DNA of 64,000 bases from Phellopilus nigrolimitatus (Eukaryota; Basidiomycota; Agaricomycetes; Hymenochaetales; Hymenochaetaceae), in the NCBI GenBank assembly GCA_021029095.1, contig JAJOHG010000011.1, positions 434,001-498,000 on the forward strand, given 5' to 3'. The notes under the pieces are model-generated. The model saw only the letters and a program-made list of their open reading frames with translations, had not been told where the DNA came from and searched no databases. This document shows positions 44,210 through 56,125 of the stretch, one piece after another. Position 1 is the first letter of the stretch; each line of letters begins with the position of its first letter. The translations under genes and the position numbers were made by a program.

Positions 44210-45721
44210 ATGCTGGCTGCTAGAGCGACTGCGCGTCGGGCTACGAAGCTCTCCAGGTCCTTTGCGACTGCTGTCGACTCGGCGGGCGTCAAAGTTGCTG
44301 CGGTTGACCACGGCCAGCCTACCTCGGCGGTCACCTTCCTCGTCAAGGCGGGTAGTCGCTACGAGCCTAAGCCTGGTGTCGCGAATGTCCTCAAAAACTT
44401 TGCTTTCAAGGTATCTGATAGTTTTTTCTCCATTCCAGTGCACCTTGAAATATTCTAATGTCTGATTTTTGCAGGGCACGTCGAGCAGGTCCGCGTTAGG
44501 CACGGTTCGGGAGACCGAGCTATACGGTGGTGTGCTGTCTTCGACCTTATCACGCGAACATCTAGCACTCACTGCTGAGTTCCTTCGTGGCGACGAGTAA
44601 GTCTGCTGTAGTCGCGCTTTCCACTGCAGATTTTGACTGTCCGACAGAGCATACTTCGTCGACGTCCTTTCCTCCATCATCTCGTCCACAAAGTTCACGC
44701 CATGGGAGCTCAAAGAATCTGTTCTCCCCGCAGTCACGGAGGATACTCGCGTAGGCTCGTCGAATCCCGCCACCCTCGCGCTTGAACTAGCCCACGCTAT
44801 CGCCTTCCACACGGGCCTCGGCTCGTCCGTCTTTGCTCCTCCCCACGTCTCCGTTTCCGCTGAGGACGTCAAATCCTACGCCGCACAGGCCTTCTCTAAG
44901 AGTAATATTGCTGTTCTGGGCACGGGCATAGACCAGTTTACGCTCGCGAAGCTCGTCGAGAAGCACCTCGGCGCGTCGTCCAGCGCGTCTGCAACTACGT
45001 CTATCGCGTCTCAATACTTTGGCGGTGAAACCCGGCACGTACTTCACGGCGGTCCACAGACCGTCTTCATCGGCTTCGGTGCAACCGGCGCGCCGTCTGC
45101 TGAACTCGCCGTGCTCGCGACGCATCTCTCCACGGCACCTTCCGTGAAGTGGTCTGCGAGTCTCTCCCCTATCACCGCAGTAATCCCTGCTGGTGTAACT
45201 GTGCAGCCGGTTCTCCTACCTTACTCGGACGCGACGCTATTTGGGCTGCTCATACAGGGTGCATCGGCCGACGCCGTTAAGCAAGCAGCGGCTGTCTCCG
45301 TCAAGGTACTGAAGGATACGAGTATGGGCGGCTCCGTGACCCCCGAGGAGCTCAAGAAAGCAATCGCGAAGGCCAAGTTCGCAGCGGCTACTGCCGTCGA
45401 GGATCGCGAAGGCTTCATCTCTACCTTCGGTCCTAAGGTACGCTACTGTCTCCGGATTAAACTCCGTCTATCTAACGGATGATATCACAGGTACTCGCGG
45501 GATCTGAGGCTTCCTTCAATGGCCTTTACACTGCCCTGGACGGTGTATCTGCGACTAATTTCTTCAAGGTAAGATTACTATGTATTTTCTTCAGTGTCAG
45601 CTTCACTGACCTATACTTTCCTGCTTATCAGGCCGCCTCTTCTCTCGTGAAAACGGCGCCCACCTTCGTCACCGTGGGTGACGGGAGCGCTCTTCCCTAC
45701 AAAGACGAAGTTGGGCTCTAA
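44210..45721 (+). CDS. QCR2: Cytochrome b-c1 complex subunit 2, mitochondrial
   Basis: Core protein 2 of respiratory complex III, a catalytically inactive M16-peptidase relative on the matrix side. 426 aa from five exons: 44210-44410, 44475-44596, 44648-45437, 45491-45568, 45632-45721, all in phase. The N-terminus MLAARATARRATKLSRSFATA is a typical Arg/Ser-rich mitochondrial presequence. Core landmarks are TSAVTFLVKAGSRYEPKPG, the helix ending NVLKNFAFKGT, ETELYGGVLSSTLSREHLAL and the C-terminal PTFVTVGDGSALPYKDEVGL. The zinc-binding HXXEH motif of processing peptidases is absent, as expected for QCR2. It is shorter than but similar to the yeast and human proteins. Confidence 0.92.
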
Positions 45722-46104
45722 GTACGCCCGCTGCTAGATTCGTAGGCGATATAGTATCTATAGATGCGGGCGTAATCAACCATTTTCATTACACTAATCC
45801 AGATTGGACAACATATTTTATGAACGTCGAGGAACAATCCGAATCGCATCAACCGTGTGTGACATCCCGAGCTGTCAAAGTTATAAGAAGGCTTAATTAT
45901 TTGAGTTCAAGTGTTGCACTTGTTCGATCGACGATTACCATCGAAGACGATTACATACTTGGATTACTGACAATCGAGAGGAAACAGTCTGAGTGCAGAA
46001 TCGACGTGATTCTGCGTATTTGAATATGTGCGCTTCCGCTCATCTCAAACCACCGTCACCGCAATAACACATAACATAACAAATCGCGTGCGCAAAGTGA
46101 CTGT
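45722..46104. other. Intergenic region between convergent genes
   Basis: About 380 bp holding the two 3' UTRs of QCR2 and the polymerase gene. No other feature was seen. Confidence 0.45.
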
Positions 46105-49100
46105 CTAATGCCGCACTCGTTCATGTGGCTCTTGCCACGGTACCTCTGCACAACGCGGTGCAACGTCAGGGTTGAGTATCAAAGAGACAGCGAAGAATGC
46201 TCCAGTCAGGTGGAGTTGCAGATCTAGAAGATACGGTAAATTTAGAACGCACCTAAGATGCGAAAAATCTCTTCCTCGGTTTCGGACGCGATTTTGACGC
46301 CTAGGCTCGGAAAGCGGGAGAAGAGACGGGGTCGGAAATAAGGGATTCACGCAAGGGAGAAAAAAGAGAAGCGTGTATTGTGATTATGCACTGTCAGTTA
46401 TGTCTCGGTCAGAAGGTGTATCCTCGAATGTGCGACGTACCAGCAGTCAGCTTGCGTCGTCTGTCATTGTTGTCGCGAATGACATTCTTGAATAAGCCCC
46501 GCTGGCTCAAGGAGTATCCCATTTTTCCAGCTTTATAGCGGATAGCACGGTTGAACTGAAGGGTGCCCGTTGATGTATTGTAAATATGGAAAAGGGGCAC
46601 GAAGAGACATACAATGTCGTCGCCCTGGATGTCGCCATTTGGCTCAGTCTAGAACACTGCTCATGAAACAATCAATGAAAGGGGGCGCACCGTGTAATAC
46701 ATTAGAGCAGCGCCCCTGTTCTCATATTCGACGACGAGAATATCTTTAAAGCGTTGTCAAAACTCCTTATACAAAAGAACACAATCAGCTGAATTTACCA
46801 ATGCGTCGTCGTATACTCGCCTCGTCTCTGCGACATAGTCCTCTATATGTCCCCTCAAGGGAGTTGAAGTCTGGCACGGCGAGGTCCTCAGTGAGTATGC
46901 CGTGTAGATGCAGTTCCTTAAGGAGGCGACGGAGAACTCCTAAAATACACAAAGTTCAGTGTCCTTTCCGCACGCGTGGCAGCGGAGAAGTGTAGAATAT
47001 TCTTACCTTGATGAGTCTTCCCGTCGTCAATTGGACGCGTTATGAGAATGTCTATATCACCGCACGTGTCTTTTCCCCTGCATAATCGCGGGACATTAAA
47101 CGGACACCCGTCGAATCAAGGGCGAAAAAGTGGTGGGAAAAGGTAGCCCACCTACGGTAACTACCCATAATTTGGATGAAAAGCCTCGGATCTATTTCAA
47201 GTGCTGGATGGTGCTGTTTAGCATGAAAGACGTCCTGACCTCTACGTACGGACTCACCTATAGGTCTGATCATATTCCATATTTCCGTAACTTCGCTGCG
47301 CGGAATACGCTGGTTTATGTCTGTGCAAAGGAAACGACTCGGCAGTGAGTACTTAATATCACACGGAAGGACTCACCGTCGTAATACTTAAGGCCAATCT
47401 AATGAAAGACGTCAGATGCAACTTTTTAAATCCGCCGGATTTGCAAACCTCCTGTACATAAGTGACTTGAATCCCTCCTTTTCTCTGTTTAATATCTTCC
47501 AGAGTCCTGCATCCCGCTGCATACCAATTATGCGCAGTGTTGAGCCCTAATCAAGTTTAGCGGCATCAGGTATTCAAACTCAGCAAGGAGCGTACCGACG
47601 CCATATATTTCTTTGAAAATGGCCATAGCTCGAACATCATCGGTGTTCTCATACTCAATTCTTTTAAGTGCTCCTGTTTCGATGATCTCCGTAATCTGAT
47701 TTCATGGTAAGTCAAGTGAGAGGGGATTGCGTCGTATTCGTCAAAAGCACGTTCGCACCTTTCGTGCCGTTTTCTCTCCAACGTCCTTGATTGCTTTTGC
47801 TTCGCTGAACGATTGTATTCTAGTCGGGTAATTTTTAATTGCACGTATGGCTGGTGACAAACGTATTAGTCTTAGAGACAGACCACTCGCAATTTGGTCT
47901 TGCGCTTACATTTGGCATAACTGAATGCTCTCCAGCGGTCATCTTTGGAAAGCTTGGATTGGTGCAGCTCCATAAGCTCGGTCAGCTGGAAGGATGTTAG
48001 GCGGTAACAAATAAAAAATTGGGAAGGAATACGGACCTTGTCTACGATATCTTGATTGACACATTGTCCGACATTAACACCTTTTTGGTCACAGGTGAAA
48101 GCCTGAGATAAAATATGTCGGGAAAACAAAATACAACTTGAGATATTTACAATCCGATATACGTACGGGCTTCCGGATGCCCTTCTCCGGAGGCGGCGAA
48201 CCTCCTTCAGATTCGCGCTCACTAGAGTTTATCCACTGGTATTGATCAGAACTTCCTGTCCACGTTGAGAGCCTTGCCACAGACCTCAGTGTCTATATCC
48301 TTCTTAGCCTGGGCATAAAATTCTGCAAGCGGATCGTTGGCGGCGTCGTGTCTAGTAAAGCCAGAAGGAAGCACGGCCTTTGAAGACGTCGTGTGCGCAT
48401 CGCTGTTCAATTGAAATTCGGGGGCGTCTTCAAGTGCAACCTTGTGCTCAGTTGCGGTAAAGTCCCTGATACCACCTGTCAAACCGAAGCATAACTTAAT
48501 ATTTAATTGAATCAAATATACGTACTCGATGCGACTGAATTCATCACCCGCGAAACTAGCGGGCTGTGGAGCGGCAACGGCCTTCCCCTTCCCCCTACCG
48601 TTTCGATTAGCGGACGCCTTGCGAGAGTCGGAGTCCATCCGATCCGCGAAGGCTGAAAACATAAATTCATGCTCGACCGGAGCATGTCCGGGAGTGACCC
48701 AATCCCAAGTCACTGTCGGTATGTAGTCCGGGATCTCATCGAGCGAGTTTAGTTTGAGGGCTTTTAGCGTCGAACCTTTCGCCCTCTTGTCAATCACGAT
48801 GTGCGTTACGACATCAGGGTCGTATGTGGGAAGAACGGTAGCTCCCTTTTTCCTAAGCTACGAGTTCAAGTTAGGGGAAAGGGGAAATGTATATAATGCG
48901 TCGATAAACGTACGAAGTCCATTTTTGCCCGCGTGCTGCTTGATGCTAATTCAAGGTCACCGCCTACATAAAAAATAACCTTGTCCCTCAAGAATAATTT
49001 CGACGGAGGTGTCTTCTCCAGCAAAGGTCCAAACTTTGTTTTTACCTTTTCAGCATACTCTCTAGGGGTCATTTTCTTTTCCGCAATGACTTCCTGCTCT

Positions 49101-50131
49101 TGGGCGAGAGTTTCAGCCGCCTTTTTTGCCTTCTCCGCTCTCTTCGCCTGTCGATCTGGCTGCAACGTCGGCCTCCCTGTTGTCGTTCTGCGTGAAGCAG
49201 AAGCCTGAGGAGTCGTCGAAGGTGATGTAACATTACTATCTACAGAGCGATTCGGCTTATCAGAGTCAGAAGGCTTCTGCTTGAGCACCTTTTTTCGCGG
49301 ACTATTTTGTTGGTTCTTCGAAGATCGTGCGGACTCCGATAATCGAAGCTCTGAATGCGTGGGACGGGTCCGCTGATCTAGGAGGTGAAGATCTGTGTTT
49401 CCACTGACACCATCTGTCGGCTTATGAGAAGTCAGAGACGGCATGACGGCAGACAAAGGCGGCGTTTGCTTGTGACCAGAGAGAGCGGCATTTCTTGAGC
49501 GTTTATGAATATTCGACCCAGAAGTTTCAAATGCAGCCGGGCGAACCCTAAGTTGAATTCAGGGAGAAAAAAAAATCAGCAAGTTCAGGAACTCGACGAA
49601 TTAGACAGGAAGAAGCACCGAACGGTCGGAGATGTATCTGCGCTATCTGGCACTGACGGCGATACGGCGTCCATCTCGAAGCCGTCAGATTTCACATCTG
49701 TGGAGTATTTGCCACAAGCGGTCTGTCCTTCTTTAAAATTAGTGTCTCTGCACAAATGAACAAACACGAGTAGATAATTTCACGCTATTGACTGGGAGTG
49801 TGAACACACACCGGCTCTTTCGTTCCGTAGGATATGAGTGCGCTTCCGTAGAAGAGGCACGAGGAAGAGGATTGCTTAGTGATTCAATTAAATGCGACCG
49901 CGAAGAACTGGCAGGCTCTTCGTCTGATTTCCATAGCTTCCTCCTAAATTAATCGTGAAAGTCAGCGATAAGTACTAATAGAGTATCAGACAGAATTGTT
50001 GGTTTATTTATGGCATACCTCTTTGTACTCATTCGTGCCCGTGCTTCATATTCATCAATATCTTCATCTGACATGTTTGCTAGTGTCTGGTGCTGCGCGA
50101 CGAGTTGATTCAAGTCCGCCGCGTCGTCCAT
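46105..50131 (-). CDS. DNA polymerase family X (lambda/Pol4-like) with BRCT domain
   Basis: Gap-filling polymerase for base-excision repair and non-homologous end joining. The start MDDAADLNQLVAQ at 50131 opens a long disordered N-terminal region over four exons (STKR, YPTERKSR, DGFEMDAVSPSVP, then PLSAVMPSLTS), including a Lys/Ala/Glu-rich helical stretch. A BRCT domain follows (VIFYVGGDLE..., GATVLPTYDPDVVTHIVI, YIPTVTWDWV). The C-terminal Pol X core has the 8-kDa domain (LTELMELHQSK, QSFSEAKAIKDVGEKTARK), the palm with catalytic Asp pairs in CGDIDILIT and RIDILVVEYENRG, and the thumb with FNRAIRYKAGKMGYSLSQRG and ILGVPWQEPHERVRH at the end. More than ten short introns are present. Length is roughly 800 aa. 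The junctions of the smallest exons around 46700-47400 were not all fixed. Confidence 0.85.
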
Positions 50132-51044
50132 ATCAGAATATATGTTTGCAGAGTTTGATGAATCGCGGGCCTTGTAACACAATCAACGATGCAGCGCTGC
50201 AAAGGATGAGTCCGATCGTTATGGTAGGAAGTCAACTTGTGTCTCCACCGTTGTGTCAGAGTGGCATCGGAACGCGATCTACCCCGTGAGAAAGACGCGT
50301 AACTACAAACTCCGTACTTTAGGCGAAACTCTCTTCCTGTCACTTTTATTTCGGGCTGCTTGACATCAAGGAAACTTTTGAAAAGAGTCAATATACATGC
50401 TACATGTCGGAATTTCACAATTTCTCGTTCTTCGGGCTCTGACTTGTCTTCCTGGCGCTGCTTCGGGACACTGTGGTCAAAAACAAAAACAAAGTTATCA
50501 GCAAGCTTCAATGAACTGTGGGATCGTCAAAACGTTCAGGAATCAAGCTTTCATGCCCGTCCGACGTTTCTAAGCCATGTGACTCGCTGATGTTATCTTC
50601 ATTTGCTGTGCACTCGAAACTGTACACTGCAGAATGGAAGAAACTTCCAGTTGTCGTCAACATCTTCCCAGTCTTAGCACACAACGTCACCCATATCGAT
50701 TATGACATGTAGCAGAGGTGCTCTCGTTTTGCCCTGAAAAGAAGCACGGACCTAATTCCTGTCGACCAGCACTTAACCGCGTCTTCGAATCGCCTTAACC
50801 TGCGCACCTTTGTCCGCTTTCTCCCCCTTTCACTGAATGATAGTCTATCTGCCCAGACACCCGTCAAGCATGTGGGTGTCAATTTAATCGTCGAAGAAGA
50901 TCCGATAGATTCAGCTTCGCACTCCCGTAAAAACCTGATAAGCTGAATCTGCCAGCACTTCTGAGTCCGATTAAGTCCATCCCCTTCTACCTCGAGTCGT
51001 TTTGTATTTTTTTCTGTTGCGCCGCGGGGACCAACATCCGACAA
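50132..51044. other. Divergent intergenic region
   Basis: About 900 bp upstream of both the polymerase (minus) and methyltransferase (plus) genes. Minus-strand open frames at 50110-50511 and 50508-50690 look weakly coding (acidic, Ser/Glu-rich) and could be additional 5' exons of the polymerase gene or a separate small gene. No family was recognised. Confidence 0.35.
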
Positions 51045-52264
51045 ATGAACAACGGGAATCAAGGCCTCTTACATAGGGTCAACGGAGCTATGCCTCCTGA
51101 CGACAGCGATTCGGATAACGACTCGTCGGACTCGGTGTCTAGCATGAGCACTGACGAGATCGAAGAATATTTCGTTGAGATACACAATCGTCGTTTCCAC
51201 TCCCATGGTAACGGCCCCCTACCGTATCCTCTCCCCGTAGACGAGCTAGAAGGGCAGGTAAGCTCACTTTGTGTTCAGATCTCACCCGTCATTTGATCGA
51301 TTATAAGAGGTCAGACCGCGTTCACGAGCTCCTCAAGACATTATTGCATGGGCGCAACTACTGTGGACCCGTGCAAAACACATTGAATACCTCTGACGAA
51401 GGACGTAGAGTGCGTGCCTTGGATATCTGCACTGGAAACGGAACATGGTGACGTCCGCCTCGTTTACTTCCACGGGCCAAGGCTCAGTTCTCAACAGGGT
51501 GGATGAGATGGCCGCCGAGTTTCCTCATGTGAAGGTGTATGGCCTTGACATAGGTGCGTTCTCCGTCCACGATTTATGTCGTTTTACTGAAATTCACCAG
51601 TGCCACTAGCGACACGGTACCCTGCAGAAAATGTCCAATACGAAGTTCACGACATTAACGCCGAGCCGCTGCGATGGGCTGAGGGAAGGTTCGATCTCGT
51701 TCATATGAGGCACGTTAATCTAGCCGTATGTTTTATCCGTTCTATCCGCTTTAAACGTTGAAGTTTCATGGTATGTCGAATGCACAGCTCAGGAATTATC
51801 CCGCGGTCCTTCGCGAGGTCGCGCGCGTTTTGTGCCCTGGAGGCCTCTTCCTTTCCGGCGAGTGGGTGTGCGAAGTACGTATGGATGACGGCTCCGAAGC
51901 GCGCACAGCCGCACGTGGCATGTCTCGGTTCTTTCAATCGGTTGCGAACTTCGTCAATCGACGCAGGCTGTTTTCCGACACGGCGCGAATCCCGCAGTTG
52001 CTCACGACGAACGGCAACTTCGAGCAGGTCGTCACGCGACAGCATCATGTGGCGTTGGACGACTCTAATCTCGGAAACCGTGCAAAACGGATGACGTTGG
52101 ACTTTGGTGACTCGCTTCGTGGATTGTTCATTGAGTCCGGGTTGACTGCCGTGCAAGTAGAAACGGTCCTACAGGGTTTGCGAAGCGACATTGAACATGT
52201 TGAGGGTATGGAACTAATATACCAAACAGTCCATGCTCGTCGAAACCATTCCAACTCTTACTAG
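51045..52264 (+). CDS. LaeA-like SAM-dependent methyltransferase
   Basis: Class I methyltransferase of the LaeA-like group common in fungi. 344 aa from five exons: 51045-51257, 51308-51447, 51498-51553, 51601-51725, 51764-52264, phases consistent. A Ser/Asp-rich acidic N-terminus (DDSDSDNDSSDSVSSMSTDE) precedes NRRFHSHGNGPLPYPLPVD. The SAM-binding motif I is ALDICTGNGTWVDEMAAEFP, followed by VYGLDIVPLA, motif-II-like FDLVHMRHV and motif III LREVARVLCPGGLFLSGEW. True LaeA acts with velvet proteins on secondary metabolism. Basidiomycete genomes carry many paralogues, so orthology is not claimed. The gene lies about 6.5 kb left of the velvet-factor gene, with the acyl-CoA synthetase between them. 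Confidence 0.85.
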
Positions 52265-52348
52265 ATCATATTAGACCGTGATCTTGTTCCCTTAGTGAAG
52301 AGAAAAAAGTTTTAGTTCTTGTCTTCATATAAATGAAGAAGATAAAGA

Positions 52349-52441
52349 TCTCCAGAACCGGGATCGAACCGGTGACCCTGAGATAGCTACAAATTAAGCT
52401 TCCGTTACAGTCTCATGCTCTTCCAACTGAGCTATCTAGAG
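52349..52441 (-). tRNA. tRNA-Tyr (GTA anticodon), intron-containing
   Basis: On the minus strand the acceptor arms CTCTAGA and TCTGGAG pair (one G-T), with discriminator A. The D-stem GCTC/GAGC, anticodon stem TGAGA/TCTCA and T-stem ACCGG/CCGGT with loop TTCGATC are all present. The anticodon loop reads C-T-GTA-A, giving tyrosine. A roughly 20-nt intron follows position 37, before the last loop base. Eukaryotic tRNA-Tyr genes normally carry an intron at this position. Confidence 0.93.
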
Positions 52442-53776
52442 GCTATGCTATATACTAAACTGGATGGTTATCTAGCCCATCTCGTGCTGCTTTGCAAATG
52501 TTAGGAACTAGTAAATAGATTTAGAGTCAATAAATTAAGAAAACCGAAGTATGGCTCTCGATAATTGAATTAGCTACTTATAATTATATCGTGCAATGGT
52601 TTCTGCTCATCATCACATAGGCTTTGGGAGCTTGCCCTAACTTTATCAATCCGAACACCGACAAGATTTGAGCACCTGAGAGTCGAGATTTTACCTCTAT
52701 CTGACGCGATCTGCATTTTGGCTGCAAGACGAAGCCCAACTCAAAAGGCTGATAACTACTGCAACCGAGGGTAAGGCGATCAAGAAGTGCTTTAACCACA
52801 CTCGGGGCAACTTCTCTGGACCCTCACATGAGTGCCAGAAGATGAGCTAGCCTCGCATGTGCGACGTGCGAGTGAAGTATGACGGTCTGCCGGCATAGGG
52901 CGCGAAAGAAAGGACGGTGAACACGATGGAAACCGTCCGGTTATCGATAAAGTGTGTTTCTATGTGTGTGATGCATTCATACGCATATCTTCAAACCATC
53001 AAGAAACGCACCCTGATGCTCGGCCTGATGCTTGGATCTTCTCCCGCACGTAATTTTGGCTTTTGTATGAATGCAATTCACCTCAAGGCTTGCAACGTAT
53101 GTCCTGCATCGATACATTCCCGATTTTAGAGGAAGTTGAAAGACAAGAACGAGAAGCAATCTATCTGGATCAGTTACCCGAAGGGATGTCCTTTGAGTTT
53201 GGGCAATATTTGTCGCTGTCGTCTTAGATCTACTGTCATTTTTTGCCATTCACGACATGGCTTTAAGAAATTCAGCGAACTTGGGAGGGAAGAAAAAGTG
53301 ACATGAAGTCATGTTGAACAATAAAATACGGAAAGCACACCAGTTAGGTCCCCTCGAGTCCCAGTTTTTGGTCTGCTACGTATGTCAAAACATCGAAATA
53401 AATGTATGAATTCCACCGACATAAACGATTTAGATGATTGTCTCAGAAACATAATCATGCTCTGAATCGGACCGGCTAGCGCTAATCATGTATAGCCGAC
53501 GACGATAATCTTCAATCGTCATTGACGAGATACATGTAGGTTGTGCAAAACCTTCATTGTTCAACAGGAAGTGAGATTTTCTCTATGTTTTTTTTGGACA
53601 GAAATACTTACAGCATGTACAGGAGAGGCAGGGTAAGCCACCGATGACGTGTACAATGAATGTTCCCTGCCGGTCGTGGCGCGTGATGCGCGTGACCGTC
53701 TTCGCGTGTCATCACTCTCCGCAACTGCGCACTCGCCCCTCCTGCCTTCGCCTCGCACTCTCTTTCCACATTCACC
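52442..53776. other. Intergenic region between tRNA-Tyr and acyl-CoA synthetase gene
   Basis: 1.3 kb without a recognised gene; the minus-strand open frame 52977-53249 has no domain. The last 200 bp, with a CT-rich tract near 53740-53770, is the synthetase promoter/5' UTR. Confidence 0.4.
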
Positions 53777-56125
53777 ATGAGCAAACCCTCACCCAAGTGG
53801 CCAACCGTCAACGGTGTTCGCGTCGCATCCGTCTCCGTCGAGGAACACCCGAAGCCCGGCGAAACCGCCACACGTCGTAATGCTGTCCATAAGGACAGCC
53901 TCATCACTCAGCCGCTCGACGGTATCGAGACCGTCTATGACGTTCTCAAGTACTGCGCACGCACGCACGGAACAAAAGACGCGTGTGGATGGAGAGACAT
54001 TGTCGAAATTCATGAGGAGGAGAAGGACGTCAAGAAGATCGTCGGCGGGAAGGAAGTCGTTGAGAAAAAGAAGTGGAAGTACTTCCAGCTCAGCGAATAC
54101 AAGTACCTCAGTTATGTCGAGGTAAAGGAGGCTGCCGATGAGATTGCCGCTGGCCTCGTAGAGCTCGGCGTCGCTAAGGACGAGGTGTTCAACATTTACT
54201 CGGCGACAACGTAAGTTTCTCTGAGTTTAACTCAACTGTGATTAATAGTTTTCGTAGTTTGAACTGGCAGCTCATGTCACATGCATGCATCTCGATCTCC
54301 ACCATCATTGCTACTGCATATGACACACTCGGCGAGGCTGGTCTCACGCACTCCCTCAACGAACCAAACTGTGTCGGCATTTTCACCAATGCGGACCTTC
54401 TCCCGACCCTCGCCCGTGTGCTCGTGAACACGCCATCTGTCAAGATCATTGTCTATGACGGCGAGCCGAAAGGCAAAGTGCTCGATGAGCTCAAGTCAAC
54501 GCGAGAGAACCTACGTATCCTGAGCGTCGATGAGCTTCGCCAGCTCGGCAAGGGAAAGCCCGGTGACCCGAGTCGTGTCCCCACGAGTGACGTCGTCGCG
54601 TGCATCATGTACACGAGTGGCACAACAGGCGCGCCAAAGGGCGTCGTGATCACACACTCGAACCTAATTGCGTCTGTTGGCGCTATATTCAATCTACTTG
54701 GGCACCATCTCGGACGCGAGGACTCATTTCTTGCATATCTGCCACTCGCACACATTCTTGAGTATATCGTCGAACTTGCACTTTACTTCGTCGGAATGAC
54801 TATCGGCTACGGTCGCGTCAAGACCCTCACGGATGCCTCCGTGCGCAAATGTCTTGGAGACCTCCGAGAGTTCAAGCCGACCATCATGGTTGGTGTTCCC
54901 GCGGTCTGGGAAATGATCCGTAAAGGCATTATGGGCAAGGTCAACACGTCTGGTGCGGTCAAGAAGAACATTTTTTCAAGTGCTATAGCAGTAAAGAAGG
55001 CGAACATTCCGGGCCTCAAGCAGGTCATGGACGCAGTTGTACTGGGCGCGGTCAAGCAACAGACTGGTGGTCGCCTTCGCCTGGCGTTGAGCGGAGGTGC
55101 AGCTCTAAGTCGCGAAACACAAGAATTCCTTAGTGTCGCATTGGTAACAATACTTCAAGGTAAGCATATTTCTATCCTAGCGAATTCAATGTAATTCACG
55201 GTCATCGTATTAAAGGTTATGGTATGACCGAATCCTGTGGCATGTGCGCCATTATGCCACCCGAGTTCATGCAGTATGGCGCTGTCGGTGCGCCAGTCCC
55301 ATCAACAGAGATCAAACTACTCGATGTACCCGAGATAGGGTACTATTCCACAAATGAACGGCCTCAAGGCGAGGTCTTGATTCGCGGACCCTCTGTCATC
55401 AAAGGTTACTATAAGCGGGATGACCTCAACAACGACGAGACGATTTTCACGAAGGATGGATGGATGCGTACCGGCGATGTGGGACAGTGGAATCGTGATG
55501 GTACTCTCAGTTTGATCGATAGGTTTGTCTTCATTTTTTTGCTACCATTTCTTCGATTAATTTGAGAATCTCAAAGGATAAAAAATCTGATCAAGCTGCA
55601 AGGTGGCGAGGTGTGTAATTATGCAAGCCCGTCATTCTTTCCTGAAGCTGATCTTATTAACAGTACATCGCACTCGAGCGGCTTGAGTCTATCTACAAGT
55701 CGTGTAACTTCGTATCGAACATCTGCGTGCATGCAACGACAGATGCGAAGCAGCCGATCGCGATCATCATTCCGAACGAGGGGCATCTTCGGCAAGCGCT
55801 CGACTCGTCGAAGGCGTCCAAGTCTCTGCCTGATTTGTGCCTCGACAGCAGCGTGCAGTCGCTCGTGCTGAAGATGTGCAATGACGCGGGGAAGAAGAAC
55901 CAATTCAAGCCGATGGAGCTCTTGCAGGCTGTTGTGCTCACGCCGGAAGAGTGGACACCCGAAAGCGGGCTACTTACCGCCGCACAAAAGGTGCAGCGCA
56001 AGAATGTCGCGGGCAAATTCTCGAACGAGATTAAGGTGCGTTCCTGAGGTTCTTTTCCTTCTTCTGCCGTGTATTGATGGTCCTTTTATTTTATTTCTCC
56101 ACAGGAGGCTTACAAGAACTCGTAG
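53777..56125 (+). CDS. Long-chain acyl-CoA synthetase
   Basis: ATP-dependent activation of long-chain fatty acids to acyl-CoA, feeding lipid synthesis and peroxisomal beta-oxidation. 689 aa from six exons: 53777-54210, 54258-55159, 55216-55522, 55577-55610, 55664-56035, 56105-56125, all in phase. The AMP-binding P-loop reads YTSGTTGAPKGVVITHSN. Further landmarks are AYLPLAHILEY, GVPAVWEMIRKGI, LSGGAALS, the ATP motif GYGMTESCGM, and the FACS signature region TKDGWMRTGDVGQWNRDGTLSLIDR, continued by IKNLIKLQGGEYIALERLES. The N-terminus SKPSPKWPTVNGVRV has no targeting signal, and the C-terminus EAYKNS is not a PTS1. It is of the yeast Faa1/Faa4 or human ACSL type. The adjacent regulator genes are not functionally linked in an obvious way. 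Confidence 0.93.
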
